Assembly (NCBI GenBank): GCA_963748075.1
Contig: CAVVHQ010000028.1
Location: 71,668 to 135,667 of the forward strand
Direction of reading: 5' to 3'
Length of the DNA stretch: 64,000 nt
DNA from: VRUE01 sp963748075
Lineage (GTDB): Bacteria; Actinomycetota; Thermoleophilia; Solirubrobacterales; 70-9
Positions 37,763 to 45,470 of this stretch are shown one piece after another. The notes beneath the pieces are model-generated. The model did no database searches. It saw only the letters and a list, made by a program, of their open reading frames with translations, and was not told the origin of the DNA. The translations under genes and the position numbers were made by a program. The first letter of the stretch is position 1, and each line of letters starts with the position of its first letter.

Positions 37763-38103
37763 TGGCGAAGCCGATGCGGATACGAACCGACGACCGGGTG
37801 AAGGTGATCGGCGGCAAGGACGCCGGCAAGACCGGACGCGTGACGCGAACGGAACCGAAGCGTCAGTTTGTCTACGTCGAGGGCCTCAACATGGTCAAGC
37901 GGCACGAAAAACCGCGCCCGGTCCAGGACGTCCAGAAAGCCGGCCAGCAGCTCGGCGGGATCGTCGACAAGGAGGGGCCGATCCACGTCTCCAACGTGAT
38001 GCTGCTCGATCCCAAGGACAACAAGCCCACCCGTGTCGGCGTGCGCCGCGACAAAGGCGGCAAGCGCGAGCGGTACGCGAAGCGCAGCGGGGCGTCGCTC
38101 TGA
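37762..38103 (+). CDS. rplX: 50S ribosomal protein L24
   Basis: 113 residues from ATG 37762 (TGATG overlap with rplN; the GTG codon one triplet upstream is less likely). KOW motif region VKVIGGKDAGKTGRVTR present. Assembly initiator protein. Confidence 0.97.
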   Translation: MAKPMRIRTDDRVKVIGGKDAGKTGRVTRTEPKRQFVYVEGLNMVKRHEKPRPVQDVQKAGQQLGGIVDKEGPIHVSNVMLLDPKDNKPTRVGVRRDKGGKRERYAKRSGASL

Positions 38104-38921
38104 TGGCGGAGGCGGCCACCACCACCCAAGCCCAGGCAGCGCCGCCGCCGCGGTTGCGCGAGCGCTACGAGCAGGAGGTGAAGCCGGCGCTGATCCGCAA
38201 GTTCGGCTACTCGACCCCGATGCAGGCGCCGCGCATCGAGAAGATCGTCCTCAACATGGGCGTCGGCGAGGCCCGGCAGAACGCCAAGCTGCTCGAGGCG
38301 GCGCAGGGCCAGCTGGCGACGATCGCCGGCCAGCAGCCGAGCGTGCGCCGCGCCCGCAAGTCGATCGCCTCGTTCAAAGTCCGCGAGGGGATGCCGGTCG
38401 GCGTCTCAGTCACCCTGCGGCGCGCCCGCATGTGGGAGTTCCTCGACCGCCTCTGCTCGATCGCGGTGCCGCGGATTCGCGACTTCCGCGGCCTCAACCC
38501 GCGCTCCTTCGACGGCCGCGGCAACTACTCGATGGGCGTCAAGGAGCAGCTGATCTTCCCCGAAATCGACTACGACTCGATCGACGAGGTGCGCGGCCTC
38601 GACGTGACGATCACGACCTCGGCACCGACCGACGTCGAGGCGTTCGAGCTGCTGCTGCGATTGGGCATGCCGTTCGCCAAAGAGGGCCGACCCGGCGGGG
38701 TCGACCTCGAGGCGGAGGCCGAGGCCGAGGAGGAGCGGCGCAAGGAGGAGGCCCGGCAGCGGGCCGAGGCCGAGCAGGCGGCGCTCGAGCAGCTGAAAGA
38801 GGAGAACCCCGAGGCCTACGCCAAGCCCGAGCCGGAGCCCGGCGAGGAGGGCGAGGCCGCGGAGGGCGAAACCGAGGAGGCCGAGGGCTCGGCCGGTGAG
38901 GAGACTTCAGAGAATGGCTAA
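38103..38921 (+). CDS. rplE: 50S ribosomal protein L5 with acidic C-terminal extension
   Basis: 272 residues versus about 180 usual. The L5 fold ends near residue 195 (FELLLRLGMPFAKEG). The remaining 75 or so residues are a Glu/Ala-rich acidic, likely helical or disordered tail. N-terminal IEKIVLNMGVGEA motif intact; 5S rRNA binding expected. It overlaps rpsN by 8 bases (ATGGCTAA). Confidence 0.97.
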   Translation: MAEAATTTQAQAAPPPRLRERYEQEVKPALIRKFGYSTPMQAPRIEKIVLNMGVGEARQNAKLLEAAQGQLATIAGQQPSVRRARKSIASFKVREGMPVGVSVTLRRARMWEFLDRLCSIAVPRIRDFRGLNPRSFDGRGNYSMGVKEQLIFPEIDYDSIDEVRGLDVTITTSAPTDVEAFELLLRLGMPFAKEGRPGGVDLEAEAEAEEERRKEEARQRAEAEQAALEQLKEENPEAYAKPEPEPGEEGEAAEGETEEAEGSAGEETSENG

Positions 38922-39099
38922 GACCTCGATGAAGGTGAAGCAGGGCCGCAAGGCCAAGTTCAAGAGCCGCGAGTACAACCGCTGCCGTCGCTGCGGGCGG
39001 CCGCGCGGCTACTTCCGCAAGTTCGGCCTCTGCCGGATCTGCCTGCGCGAGGCCGCCCACGAGGGCTACGTCCCCGGGATGACCAAGTCGAGCTGGTAG
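38914..39099 (+). CDS. rpsN: 30S ribosomal protein S14, zinc-binding type
   Basis: 61 residues. Zinc site C24-x2-C27 and C40-x2-C43. Start ATG 38914 overlaps the rplE stop. Type Z length and position in the spc series are usual. Confidence 0.97.
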   Translation: MAKTSMKVKQGRKAKFKSREYNRCRRCGRPRGYFRKFGLCRICLREAAHEGYVPGMTKSSW

Positions 39100-39107
39100 G
39101 AGAGGCG

Positions 39108-39503
39108 ATGCCGAACGACCCGATAGCCGACTACCTCACCCGGATCCGCAACGCGCTCGGCTCCGGCCACGACGAGGTGAGCATCCCGGCCTCGAGGCTG
39201 AAGGGGGAGATGTCCCGCATCCTCAAGGAGCAGGGCTACATCCGCGACTTCGCCCGCAAGCCGGCCCGGGTCGGCGAGGAGATCAAGATCAGCCTCAAGT
39301 ACACCGAGGAGCGCCGCCCGGTGATCGCCGGGCTGGAGCGGATCTCGCGCCCCGGTCGGCGTCGCTACGTCGACGGCAGGCAGGTGCCGCGCGTCCACGG
39401 CGGCACCGGCACCGCGATCATCAGCACCTCGGTCGGCGTGATGACCGGGCACGAGGCGAAGGCGAAGGGAGTCGGCGGCGAGGTAGTCGCCTACGTTTGG
39501 TAG
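39108..39503 (+). CDS. rpsH: 30S ribosomal protein S8
   Basis: 131 residues. DPIADYLTRIRNA start and C-terminal GTGTAIISTSVGVMT stretch typical. Central 16S assembly protein; in E. coli the spc translational repressor. It starts 8 bases after rpsN with AGGAG in the gap. Confidence 0.98.
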   Translation: MPNDPIADYLTRIRNALGSGHDEVSIPASRLKGEMSRILKEQGYIRDFARKPARVGEEIKISLKYTEERRPVIAGLERISRPGRRRYVDGRQVPRVHGGTGTAIISTSVGVMTGHEAKAKGVGGEVVAYVW

Positions 39504-39508
39504 CGGAG

Positions 39509-40042
39509 ATGAGCCGCATCGGAAGAAAGCCGATCTCCCTGCCCGAGGCCGTTACGGTCGAGCTCGCCCCCGGGCGGGTCGCCGTCAAGGGCCCGAAGGG
39601 CGAGCTGAGCCAGGCGGTCTCCACGGCGATCGAGGTCGGGCAGGACGACGGCACGGTCACCGTCTCGCGCCCGACCGACCGCGGCGAGCACCGCGCCCTG
39701 CACGGGCTGACCCGCAGCCTGATCGCGAACATGGTCGAGGGCGTCACGGAGGGCTTCGAGAAACGGCTGGAGATACAGGGCGTCGGCTACCGCGCCGCGC
39801 TGAAGGGCAAGAGCCTGGAGATGGCGCTGGGCTACTCGCACCCCGTCTCGGTCGAGCCGCCGGACGGGATCGAGTTCGAGGTCCCGCAGCCGACCGAAGT
39901 CGTCGTCCGCGGCATCGACAAGCAGCTGGTCGGACAGGTCGCCGCGGACATCCGCAAGCGCCGCCCGCCGGAGCCCTACAAGGGCAAGGGCGTCCGCTAC
40001 CGCGACGAGCACGTGATGCGAAAGGTCGGGAAGAGGGCCTAG
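39509..40042 (+). CDS. rplF: 50S ribosomal protein L6
   Basis: 177 residues from ATG 39509 (MSRIGRKPISLPEAV), 5 bases after rpsH. Two L6 domains and the C-terminal RRPPEPYKGKGVRY motif intact. Near the factor-binding site. Confidence 0.98.
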   Translation: MSRIGRKPISLPEAVTVELAPGRVAVKGPKGELSQAVSTAIEVGQDDGTVTVSRPTDRGEHRALHGLTRSLIANMVEGVTEGFEKRLEIQGVGYRAALKGKSLEMALGYSHPVSVEPPDGIEFEVPQPTEVVVRGIDKQLVGQVAADIRKRRPPEPYKGKGVRYRDEHVMRKVGKRA

Positions 40043-40044
40043 CG

Positions 40045-40401
40045 ATGACCGTCCTCACCAAGCGACAGGCCCGCCTGCGCCGCCGCCGCCGGGTCCGCGC
40101 CCGCGTCGTCGGCAGCGCCGAGCGGCCGCGGCTCTCCGTCTACCGTTCCAACCGCGGCATCTTCGCTCAGCTCGTCGACGACGCTGAGGGCCGCACCCTG
40201 GCCGCCGTCAACTGGACCGAGCCGGAGCTGCGCAAGCTGCCGGCCGGCGGCGAGCAGGCGAAGCGGGCCGGTGAGCTGCTCGCCGAGCGCGCCAAGGCCG
40301 CCGGGATCGAGAGCTGCGTCTTCGATCGCGGCGGCTACAGGTTCCACGGCCGGGTCAAGGCCCTGGCCGAGGGGGCGCGAGAGGGAGGCCTGGTGTTCTG
40401 A
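40045..40401 (+). CDS. rplR: 50S ribosomal protein L18
   Basis: 118 residues. RPRLSVYRSNRGIFAQLVDD and C-terminal FDRGGYRFHGRVKALAEGAREGGL typical; 5S rRNA-binding protein. The TGA overlaps an ATG that opens a 15-codon mini-ORF. Confidence 0.98.
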   Translation: MTVLTKRQARLRRRRRVRARVVGSAERPRLSVYRSNRGIFAQLVDDAEGRTLAAVNWTEPELRKLPAGGEQAKRAGELLAERAKAAGIESCVFDRGGYRFHGRVKALAEGAREGGLVF

Positions 40402-40448
40402 TGGCGTCCCGCGCGTCGTCCAGTCAGCTACCTTGTCCGGTCCGATGA
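40401..40448 (+). CDS. 15-codon mini-ORF linking rplR and rpsE
   Basis: ATG at 40401 lies in the rplR stop (TGATG), and its TGA at 40446-40448 overlaps the rpsE ATG at 40445 (ATGA). The encoded peptide (MASRASSSQLPCPVR) has no recognisable function. The double overlap would let ribosomes pass from L18 to S5 across a gap otherwise lacking a good ribosome site. Confidence 0.4.
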   Translation: MASRASSSQLPCPVR

Positions 40449-41296
40449 AGGGCATGGACATGCAAAGCGTGGAGACGGTCTCTCCGAGGGGGCTGGACCT
40501 CCAGGAGCGGGTGATCGAAATCAACCGCGTCGCCAAGGTGGTCAAGGGCGGCCGGCGGTTCTCGTTCACGGCGCTGGTTGCCGTCGGCGACGAAGAGGGC
40601 GTGGTCGGGATCGGCTACGGCAAGGCGCGCGAGGTGCCGCTGGCGATCCAGAAGGCGGTCGAGAACGCCCGCAAGAGCCTGATCCGCGTGCCGAAATACG
40701 GCCAGACGCTGACCCACAAGATCGTCGGCCGCTACGGCGCCGGCCACGTCGTGCTGCGGCCGGCAAGCCCCGGCACCGGCGTGATCGCCGGCGGCGGCGT
40801 GCGGGCCGTGCTCGAGCTGGGCGGGGTGCGCGACGTTCTGACCAAGAGCATCGGGACGCAGAACCCGATCAACCTGGTGAAGGCGACGATGGACGGGCTG
40901 GTGCGGTTGCGGCGGCCTGAGGAGGTTGCCGAGCTTCGCGGATTGACCGTTGCCCAGGTGCTTGGAATTCAGAAGACGAACGGTGCTGCGGAGACGCTTC
41001 AGGACGAGGGCGCCGCGCCCGCGGGTCCTGTCGCGGGGGAGGGGGCATCCCCTCCGTCGCTGGGTTCCTCGCCAGATGACGAGTCCTCGCTCGCGGAGTC
41101 GGAGGGGCGAGGAACAGGACGCCGCTCCTCCGGGGATGCCCCCTCCCCCACGCCACCCGCGGGAGAGGCGTCCACCCCCGAGACTCCAAGCCCCGAGGCG
41201 AGCGCCCCAGCCGAGGCGGAGAAAGCTGCGGAGGCTCCGGCCGAGGAGTCGACCGCCCCGGCCGAGGAGCCAAAAGGTGAGGGTGAGGGCTCGTGA
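40445..41296 (+). CDS. rpsE: 30S ribosomal protein S5 with long tail containing a palindromic repeat
   Basis: 283 residues from ATG 40445 (chosen for the ATGA junction; ATGs at 40454 and 40460 are alternatives, the last with AAGGG upstream). The normal S5 fold is about residues 19-175 (RVIEINRVAKVVKGGRRFSF ... EVAELRGLTVAQVLG). The remaining 100 or so residues are an Ala/Glu/Pro/Ser tail. Its first half is the in-frame translation of palindrome copy D. GTGA overlap with rpmD. Confidence 0.95.
   Translation: MKGMDMQSVETVSPRGLDLQERVIEINRVAKVVKGGRRFSFTALVAVGDEEGVVGIGYGKAREVPLAIQKAVENARKSLIRVPKYGQTLTHKIVGRYGAGHVVLRPASPGTGVIAGGGVRAVLELGGVRDVLTKSIGTQNPINLVKATMDGLVRLRRPEEVAELRGLTVAQVLGIQKTNGAAETLQDEGAAPAGPVAGEGASPPSLGSSPDDESSLAESEGRGTGRRSSGDAPSPTPPAGEASTPETPSPEASAPAEAEKAAEAPAEESTAPAEEPKGEGEGS
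41021..41160. repeat. Cruciform palindrome family, copy D, in frame inside rpsE
   Basis: 41035-41052 and 41132-41149 are perfect 18-bp complements. GCGGGT/ACCCGC lies outside them. The inner arms are GCTGGGTTCCTCGCC and GGCGAGGAACAGGACGCCGC. TTCC/GGAA here versus TTTC/GAAA in copies E and F is a compensatory pair change. It adds about 47 codons without interrupting the S5 frame. Confidence 0.88.
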
Positions 41297-41472
41297 GCGC
41301 GGTGAAGATTCGGCAGATTCGGTCGGTCAACGGCAGCAACCCAAGCCAGAAAGCGACGCTGGCGGCGCTGGGGCTGGGGCGGATCGGCAGGGCCGTGGAG
41401 CGGAAGGACTCGCCGCAGCTGCAGGGACAGCTTCGGGTCGTCTCCCATCTGATCGAGGTCAGCGATGGCTGA
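41293..41472 (+). CDS. rpmD: 50S ribosomal protein L30
   Basis: 59 residues from GTG 41293, overlapping the rpsE stop (GTGA). Reads VSAVKIRQIRSVNGSNPSQK ... RVVSHLIEVSDG; the KIRQIRS...LGLGRIGRAVERKD pattern is L30. Too short for common ORF cut-offs. Its end overlaps the rplO ATG. Confidence 0.93.
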   Translation: MSAVKIRQIRSVNGSNPSQKATLAALGLGRIGRAVERKDSPQLQGQLRVVSHLIEVSDG

Positions 41473-41966
41473 GAAACCCCGCCGACCGGGCCGAGGAGAT
41501 CGGGCTGCACAGCCTGAAGCCGAAGCCCGGGTCGCGGCGGCCGCGCAAGCGGATCGGCCGCGGCGAGGGCGGCGTCGGCAAGACTTCCGGTCGCGGGCAC
41601 AAAGGCGCCGGCTCGCGCTCTGGGGCGAAGCGGAAGGCCGGCTACGAGGGCGGCCAGAACCCGATCCACATGCGGATGCGGAAGCTGCGCGGGCCGCACA
41701 TGAAGAAGTCGATGCCGTTCGAGAGGTTCCGCACGTCGACCCAGCCGGTCAACGTCGGCGACCTCGAGGACCGCTTCGACGCGGGCGCCGAGGTGACCCC
41801 AGCGACCCTCAAGGAGAAGGGCCTGGCAAAGCGCTCCGACCCGGTCAAGGTGCTGGCGCGCGGTGAGATCTCGAAGAAGCTCGAGGTCCACGCGCACGCC
41901 TTCAGCGCCGCCGCCAAGGAGAAGATCGAGGCGGCCGGCGGTTCCTGTCACAATCTGGAGCCGTAA
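41465..41966 (+). CDS. rplO: 50S ribosomal protein L15 with an apparent frameshift at its start
   Basis: The L15 body is intact to 41966 (LHSLKPKPGSRRPRKRIGRG, GKTSGRGHKGAGSRSG, NPIHMRMRKLRG) but its frame has no ATG/GTG start at the 5' end. The natural start ATG at 41465 (overlapping the rpmD end) begins MAEK and then shifts out of frame. Removing one C from the CCCC run at 41477-41480 gives MAEKPADRAEEIGLHSLKP, a normal L15 N-terminus. Sequence error is the simplest reading; a real +1 event is the alternative. Confidence 0.88.
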
Positions 41967-43237
41967 TGCTCAGGACTATTGCGAACGCTTTCAGCGTCGC
42001 GGACATCCGCAAGAAGCTCGCCTTCACGGCGGCGATGCTGCTGCTCTACCGGCTCGGCGCCTACATCCCCGCGCCCGGAGTAAGCGCAGAAGCGGTCAAG
42101 GAACTCTCCAGCAACTTCGCCGGCAGCAACATTCTCGGCTTCCTCAACCTCTTCTCGGGCGGCGGGCTGTCGCGCCTCTCCCTCTTCGCGCTGGGGATCA
42201 TGCCCTACATCACCGCCTCGATCATCCTCCAGCTGCTGACCGTGGTCGTGCCGTCGCTGGAGAAACTGCAGAAAGAAGGCGAGGTCGGCCAGCAGAAGAT
42301 CACCCAGTACACCCGCTACCTGACCGTCGGGCTGGCCTTCGGGCAGTCCTTTGGCTACGTCTTCCTCTTCCGCTCCTTCGGCAGCCAGGCCGGCAACAAC
42401 TTCCTCGGCAACCTGAGCGGCGCCAAAATCTTTCTGATCGTGATCTGCCTGACGGCCGGCTGCACCCTGCTGATGTGGCTGGGCGAGCTGATCACCCAGC
42501 GGGGCATCGGCAACGGCATTTCGCTGATGATCTTCGCCTCGATCGTCTCCGGGCTGCCGGGCGGGGTCCAGGCCTGGTGGACCAACCCCGACCAGGTGTT
42601 CGTGGTGATGATGCCGTTCATCGCCCTCGCGGTGATCGTCGCGATCGTCTTCGTCCAGGAGGGACAGCGGCGCATCCCGGTCCAGTACGCGAAACGGGTC
42701 GTCGGGCGGAAAATGACCTCTGGCGGCTCCACCTACCTGCCGCTGCGGGTCAACATGGCCGGGGTGATCCCGGTGATCTTCGCCGCCTCGATCATGGCCT
42801 TCCCGCCGACGATCGGTCAACTGCTGAACACCCCGGCGGCCCTCGACTTCGCCGCCTTCTTCAGCCCCAACGGCTGGGCCTACGTGGCCGGCGAGGTGTT
42901 CTTCATCATCATCTTCACCTACTTCTACACCGCGGTCACCTTCAACCCGGTCGACCAGGCCGACAACCTGAAGAAATACGGTGGCTTCATCCCCGGCGTC
43001 CGCCCCGGGCGCCCGACCGCCGAGTACCTCGACCGGATCCTCTCGCGGCTGACCTTCCCGGGGGCCCTCTACCTGGGCGCGGTGGCGGCGCTGCCGACGA
43101 TCCTGATCAGCCAGACCTCAGCCAACTTCTTCTTCGGCGGGACCTCGATCCTGATCGTGATCGGCGTGGCGCTGGATACCGTGAAGCAGCTCGAGGCGCA
43201 GCTGATGATGAGGAACTACGAGGGCTTCCTGAAATAG
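41966..43237 (+). CDS. secY: Preprotein translocase channel SecY
   Basis: 423 residues with about ten membrane helices; YRLGAYIPAPGV start, GIGNGISLMIFASIVSGLP and the C-terminal cytoplasmic loops (RPGRPTAEYLDRILSRLT) typical. Forms SecYEG with SecE (12743-13267). The ATG overlaps the rplO stop (TAATG). Confidence 0.98.
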   Translation: MLRTIANAFSVADIRKKLAFTAAMLLLYRLGAYIPAPGVSAEAVKELSSNFAGSNILGFLNLFSGGGLSRLSLFALGIMPYITASIILQLLTVVVPSLEKLQKEGEVGQQKITQYTRYLTVGLAFGQSFGYVFLFRSFGSQAGNNFLGNLSGAKIFLIVICLTAGCTLLMWLGELITQRGIGNGISLMIFASIVSGLPGGVQAWWTNPDQVFVVMMPFIALAVIVAIVFVQEGQRRIPVQYAKRVVGRKMTSGGSTYLPLRVNMAGVIPVIFAASIMAFPPTIGQLLNTPAALDFAAFFSPNGWAYVAGEVFFIIIFTYFYTAVTFNPVDQADNLKKYGGFIPGVRPGRPTAEYLDRILSRLTFPGALYLGAVAALPTILISQTSANFFFGGTSILIVIGVALDTVKQLEAQLMMRNYEGFLK

Positions 43238-43247
43238 GCTGCGCTCG

Positions 43248-43928
43248 ATGCCTGAGCTGAACCTAGTGCTCCTGGGCCCTCCGGGCTCCGGCAAGGGAAC
43301 CCAGGGGGAGCGGTTGCAGGAAGAGCTGCGCCTGCCGTACTACGCGACCGGGGACATCCTGCGGGCGGCGGTACGGGACGAGACAGAGCTGGGCAAGGCC
43401 GCCAAGCAGTACATGGACCGCGGCGACCTGGTGCCCGACGAGGTGATCGTCGCTGCGATCGGCGAGCGCATCGACTCGGCCGAGGCGGCCGACGGCTTCA
43501 TCCTCGACGGCTTCCCGCGCACCGTCCCGCAGGCCGAGGCGCTGGCGGCGAAGCTCTCCGAGCTCGGCCGGGCGCTGACAGCCGTGCTGCTGATCGACGT
43601 CTCCGACGAGGAGGTGATGCGACGGCTGGGTGGCCGTCGCACCTGCGTCGAGAACGGCCACGTCTTCCACGTCGAGTTCAACCCTCCCGCCAAGGAGGGG
43701 GTGTGCGACATCGACGGCAGCGAGCTGATCGTCCGCGACGACGACAAGCCGGAGGTGATCCGCCACAGGCTCGGGACCTACCACGAGAAGACCGAGCCGC
43801 TGATCGAGCTCTACGACCACCAGAGCCTGCTGCGGCGGATCGACGGCGCCGCCGCCCCCGACGCGGTCGCCGACGAGCTGCGCCGCGCCCTGGCCACGTT
43901 GAAGCTGGAAGCCGACGAGGCGATCTGA
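43248..43928 (+). CDS. adk: Adenylate kinase
   Basis: 226 residues, long-LID form. P-loop GPPGSGKGT (residues 10-18), FILDGFPRT, and LID. In the LID the zinc tetrad is only half kept: C-x2-N (CVEN) and C-x2-D (CDID) replace the Cys pairs, so zinc binding is doubtful. Converts AMP plus ATP to 2 ADP. Usual position between secY and map, 10 bases after secY. Confidence 0.97.
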   Translation: MPELNLVLLGPPGSGKGTQGERLQEELRLPYYATGDILRAAVRDETELGKAAKQYMDRGDLVPDEVIVAAIGERIDSAEAADGFILDGFPRTVPQAEALAAKLSELGRALTAVLLIDVSDEEVMRRLGGRRTCVENGHVFHVEFNPPAKEGVCDIDGSELIVRDDDKPEVIRHRLGTYHEKTEPLIELYDHQSLLRRIDGAAAPDAVADELRRALATLKLEADEAI

Positions 43929-43959
43929 CCGCGGGCGGGGGCGGCTAGCTTTGTACCGG

Positions 43960-44718
43960 ATGATCGTCAAGAAGACGCCGGAGCAGATCGAGAAGATGGC
44001 GACTGCCGGCCGCGTGCTGGTCCGCTGCCTGCAGATACTCAGCTCGAAAGCTCGCGCCGGCGTCACCACCAAGGAGCTGGACACGGCGGCGGAGAGGTTC
44101 ATCCGCTCGCAGGCCGCCGCGCCGGCCTTCAAGGGCTACCGTGGCTTTCCGGGCTCGATCTGCACCTCCCCGAACTCGATGGTGGTGCACGGGATCCCCG
44201 GCCCCTACGAGCTGAAGCGCGGCGACGTGCTCTCGATCGACGTCGGGGTGATCAAGGACGGCTGGGTCGCCGATGCGGCGATCACCTTGCCGATCGGCGG
44301 GATCGACGCCCCGACGCGCAAGCTGCTCGACGTGACCAGGGCGGCGCTGTTCGCCGGCGCCGAGCAGATGCAGCCCGGCAAGCATCTGGGCGACGTCTCG
44401 GCGGCGATCCAGCGGGAGGTCGAGATCGAGGGCCTCTCGATCATCCGCACGCTGGTCGGGCACGGGATCGGTCGCGACATGCACGAGGACCCGCAGGTCC
44501 CCAACTTCGGCGAGCCTGGCCGCGGGCCGGAGCTGGAGGTGGGCACCGTGCTGGCGATCGAGCCGATGGTCAACGCCGGCGGCCCGCTGGTCCGGATGGG
44601 CGACGACGGCTGGGCGGTCTACTCGCAGGACGGCTCGCTTGCCGCCCACTTCGAGTTCACGGTCGCCGTCACAGAGGACGGCCCGCGCATCCTCACCCCC
44701 TGGCACGAGGACGAGTAG
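43960..44718 (+). CDS. map: Methionine aminopeptidase, type I
   Basis: 252 residues from ATG 43960; a TTG three codons upstream (43951) is possible. Metal ligands and active-site residues are visible: VVHGIP (His), SIDVGV and VADAAI (two Asp), GHGIGRDMHE (His), AIEPM (Glu), FEFTVAV (Glu). Removes N-terminal Met from new proteins. It is the last gene of the spc-type series here; a terminator-like hairpin follows instead of infA. Confidence 0.97.
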   Translation: MIVKKTPEQIEKMATAGRVLVRCLQILSSKARAGVTTKELDTAAERFIRSQAAAPAFKGYRGFPGSICTSPNSMVVHGIPGPYELKRGDVLSIDVGVIKDGWVADAAITLPIGGIDAPTRKLLDVTRAALFAGAEQMQPGKHLGDVSAAIQREVEIEGLSIIRTLVGHGIGRDMHEDPQVPNFGEPGRGPELEVGTVLAIEPMVNAGGPLVRMGDDGWAVYSQDGSLAAHFEFTVAVTEDGPRILTPWHEDE

Positions 44719-44723
44719 GCAGG

Positions 44724-44749
44724 GCGGGGAGGCACATAGGCCTCCCCGC
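44724..44749 (+). terminator. Hairpin after map
   Basis: GCGGGGAGGC (44724-44733), loop ACATAG, GCCTCCCCGC (44740-44749): a perfect 10-bp stem starting 6 bases after the map stop. No T-run follows. It probably marks the 3' end of the S10-spc transcript. Confidence 0.6.
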
Positions 44750-44840
44750 TCCGACGTTCGGGGCAGCCAGGGCGCCAGGCCGCGGTGCGGAGGCTGGTGG
44801 GCAGGGGGGAGAGATTCGGGCGCTCGGCTCTTGCGTATGA

Positions 44841-45053
44841 GTGCGCCTTACCCATCATGCGAAGAACAGGATGCGGTGGAAGGGGCTGTCCCAGGAGGAC
44901 GTGCTGGCGATGTTCTCTCCGGCGAATCGGAACGGGGAGGACCCTCGGGGCAACTTGTTCTACGACAAGGAGATTCGCGGCACATGCTTTCGTGCGGTGC
45001 TGGCGCTCGATGACCTGACGACCGTCATTACCGTCTACGATCTGGAGGCATGA
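44841..45053 (+). CDS. DUF4258-type small protein, toxin-like
   Basis: 70 residues from GTG. Pattern THHAKNRMRWKGLSQEDV ... VITVYDLEA matches the DUF4258 layout (His...Arg-Met helix, then beta strands ending in vVTVY), relatives of RelE-fold toxins. Its stop overlaps the next start (ATGA). It lies where infA normally occurs between map and rpmJ. Toxin activity is inference. Confidence 0.7.
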   Translation: MRLTHHAKNRMRWKGLSQEDVLAMFSPANRNGEDPRGNLFYDKEIRGTCFRAVLALDDLTTVITVYDLEA

Positions 45054-45352
45054 TGCGAGCCGATTACGACAGCAAGGCTGACACGATCCAGATCACACTG
45101 CAGCCGGTGGACCGCCTCTCGGGCGGCAGCGACGTCATTGAAAATGGGCTTGTCATCGTTGGTTTTCACGATGATCGCCCCGTTCTCATCGATGTGATCG
45201 GCACCCGCAATCCGGGATTCGAGCAGCCATTGCGAATCGCCGCCGATCGCCACAATTTGGACGCCGAAGCTTTGATCGCGATTGCGCACGCGGCCCTCGC
45301 GGCGCCCGATCGGCCGGTGCGGCTCGACGTGGGCGCGCGCATCGCCGCCTGA
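45050..45352 (+). CDS. DUF2283-type protein, antitoxin-like
   Basis: 100 residues from the first of two adjacent ATGs. The first 50 residues (ADYDSKADTIQITLQPV...IENGLVIVGFHDDRPVLIDVIG) follow the DUF2283 pattern YDxxADxLYI. The C-terminal half is helical. DUF4258 and DUF2283 genes are commonly adjacent and treated as toxin-antitoxin-like pairs; that function is inference here. Confidence 0.7.
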   Translation: MMRADYDSKADTIQITLQPVDRLSGGSDVIENGLVIVGFHDDRPVLIDVIGTRNPGFEQPLRIAADRHNLDAEALIAIAHAALAAPDRPVRLDVGARIAA

Positions 45353-45470
45353 CGGCTGCCGGGCGCCGGCCCCTGCTATCTTTCCGATTCGGCCCAGAGG
45401 GCCGTTTGTGCCTGCCTGTCCGACTCATGGGGCGGGCAGGAGTCCTGTAGCCGAGACAACCACCGGAGCG
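45353..45470 (+). promoter_or_regulatory. Leader/promoter region of the rpmJ-rpsM-rpsK-rpsD-rpoA-rplQ unit
   Basis: 118 gene-free bases. TATCTT (about 45377-45382) is -10-like. CGGCCC aga GGGCCG (45390-45404) is a hairpin followed by TTTGTG, and CCTGCC/GGCAGG form a wider stem downstream. Since map is closed by a hairpin and a foreign pair intervenes, this unit probably has its own promoter here. Confidence 0.4.

Noticed and set aside
44719..44840. Possible degenerate infA in the map-rpmJ gap
   Set aside because: No IF-1 OB-fold pattern was found in any frame; the sequence is a hairpin plus GC-rich spacer.
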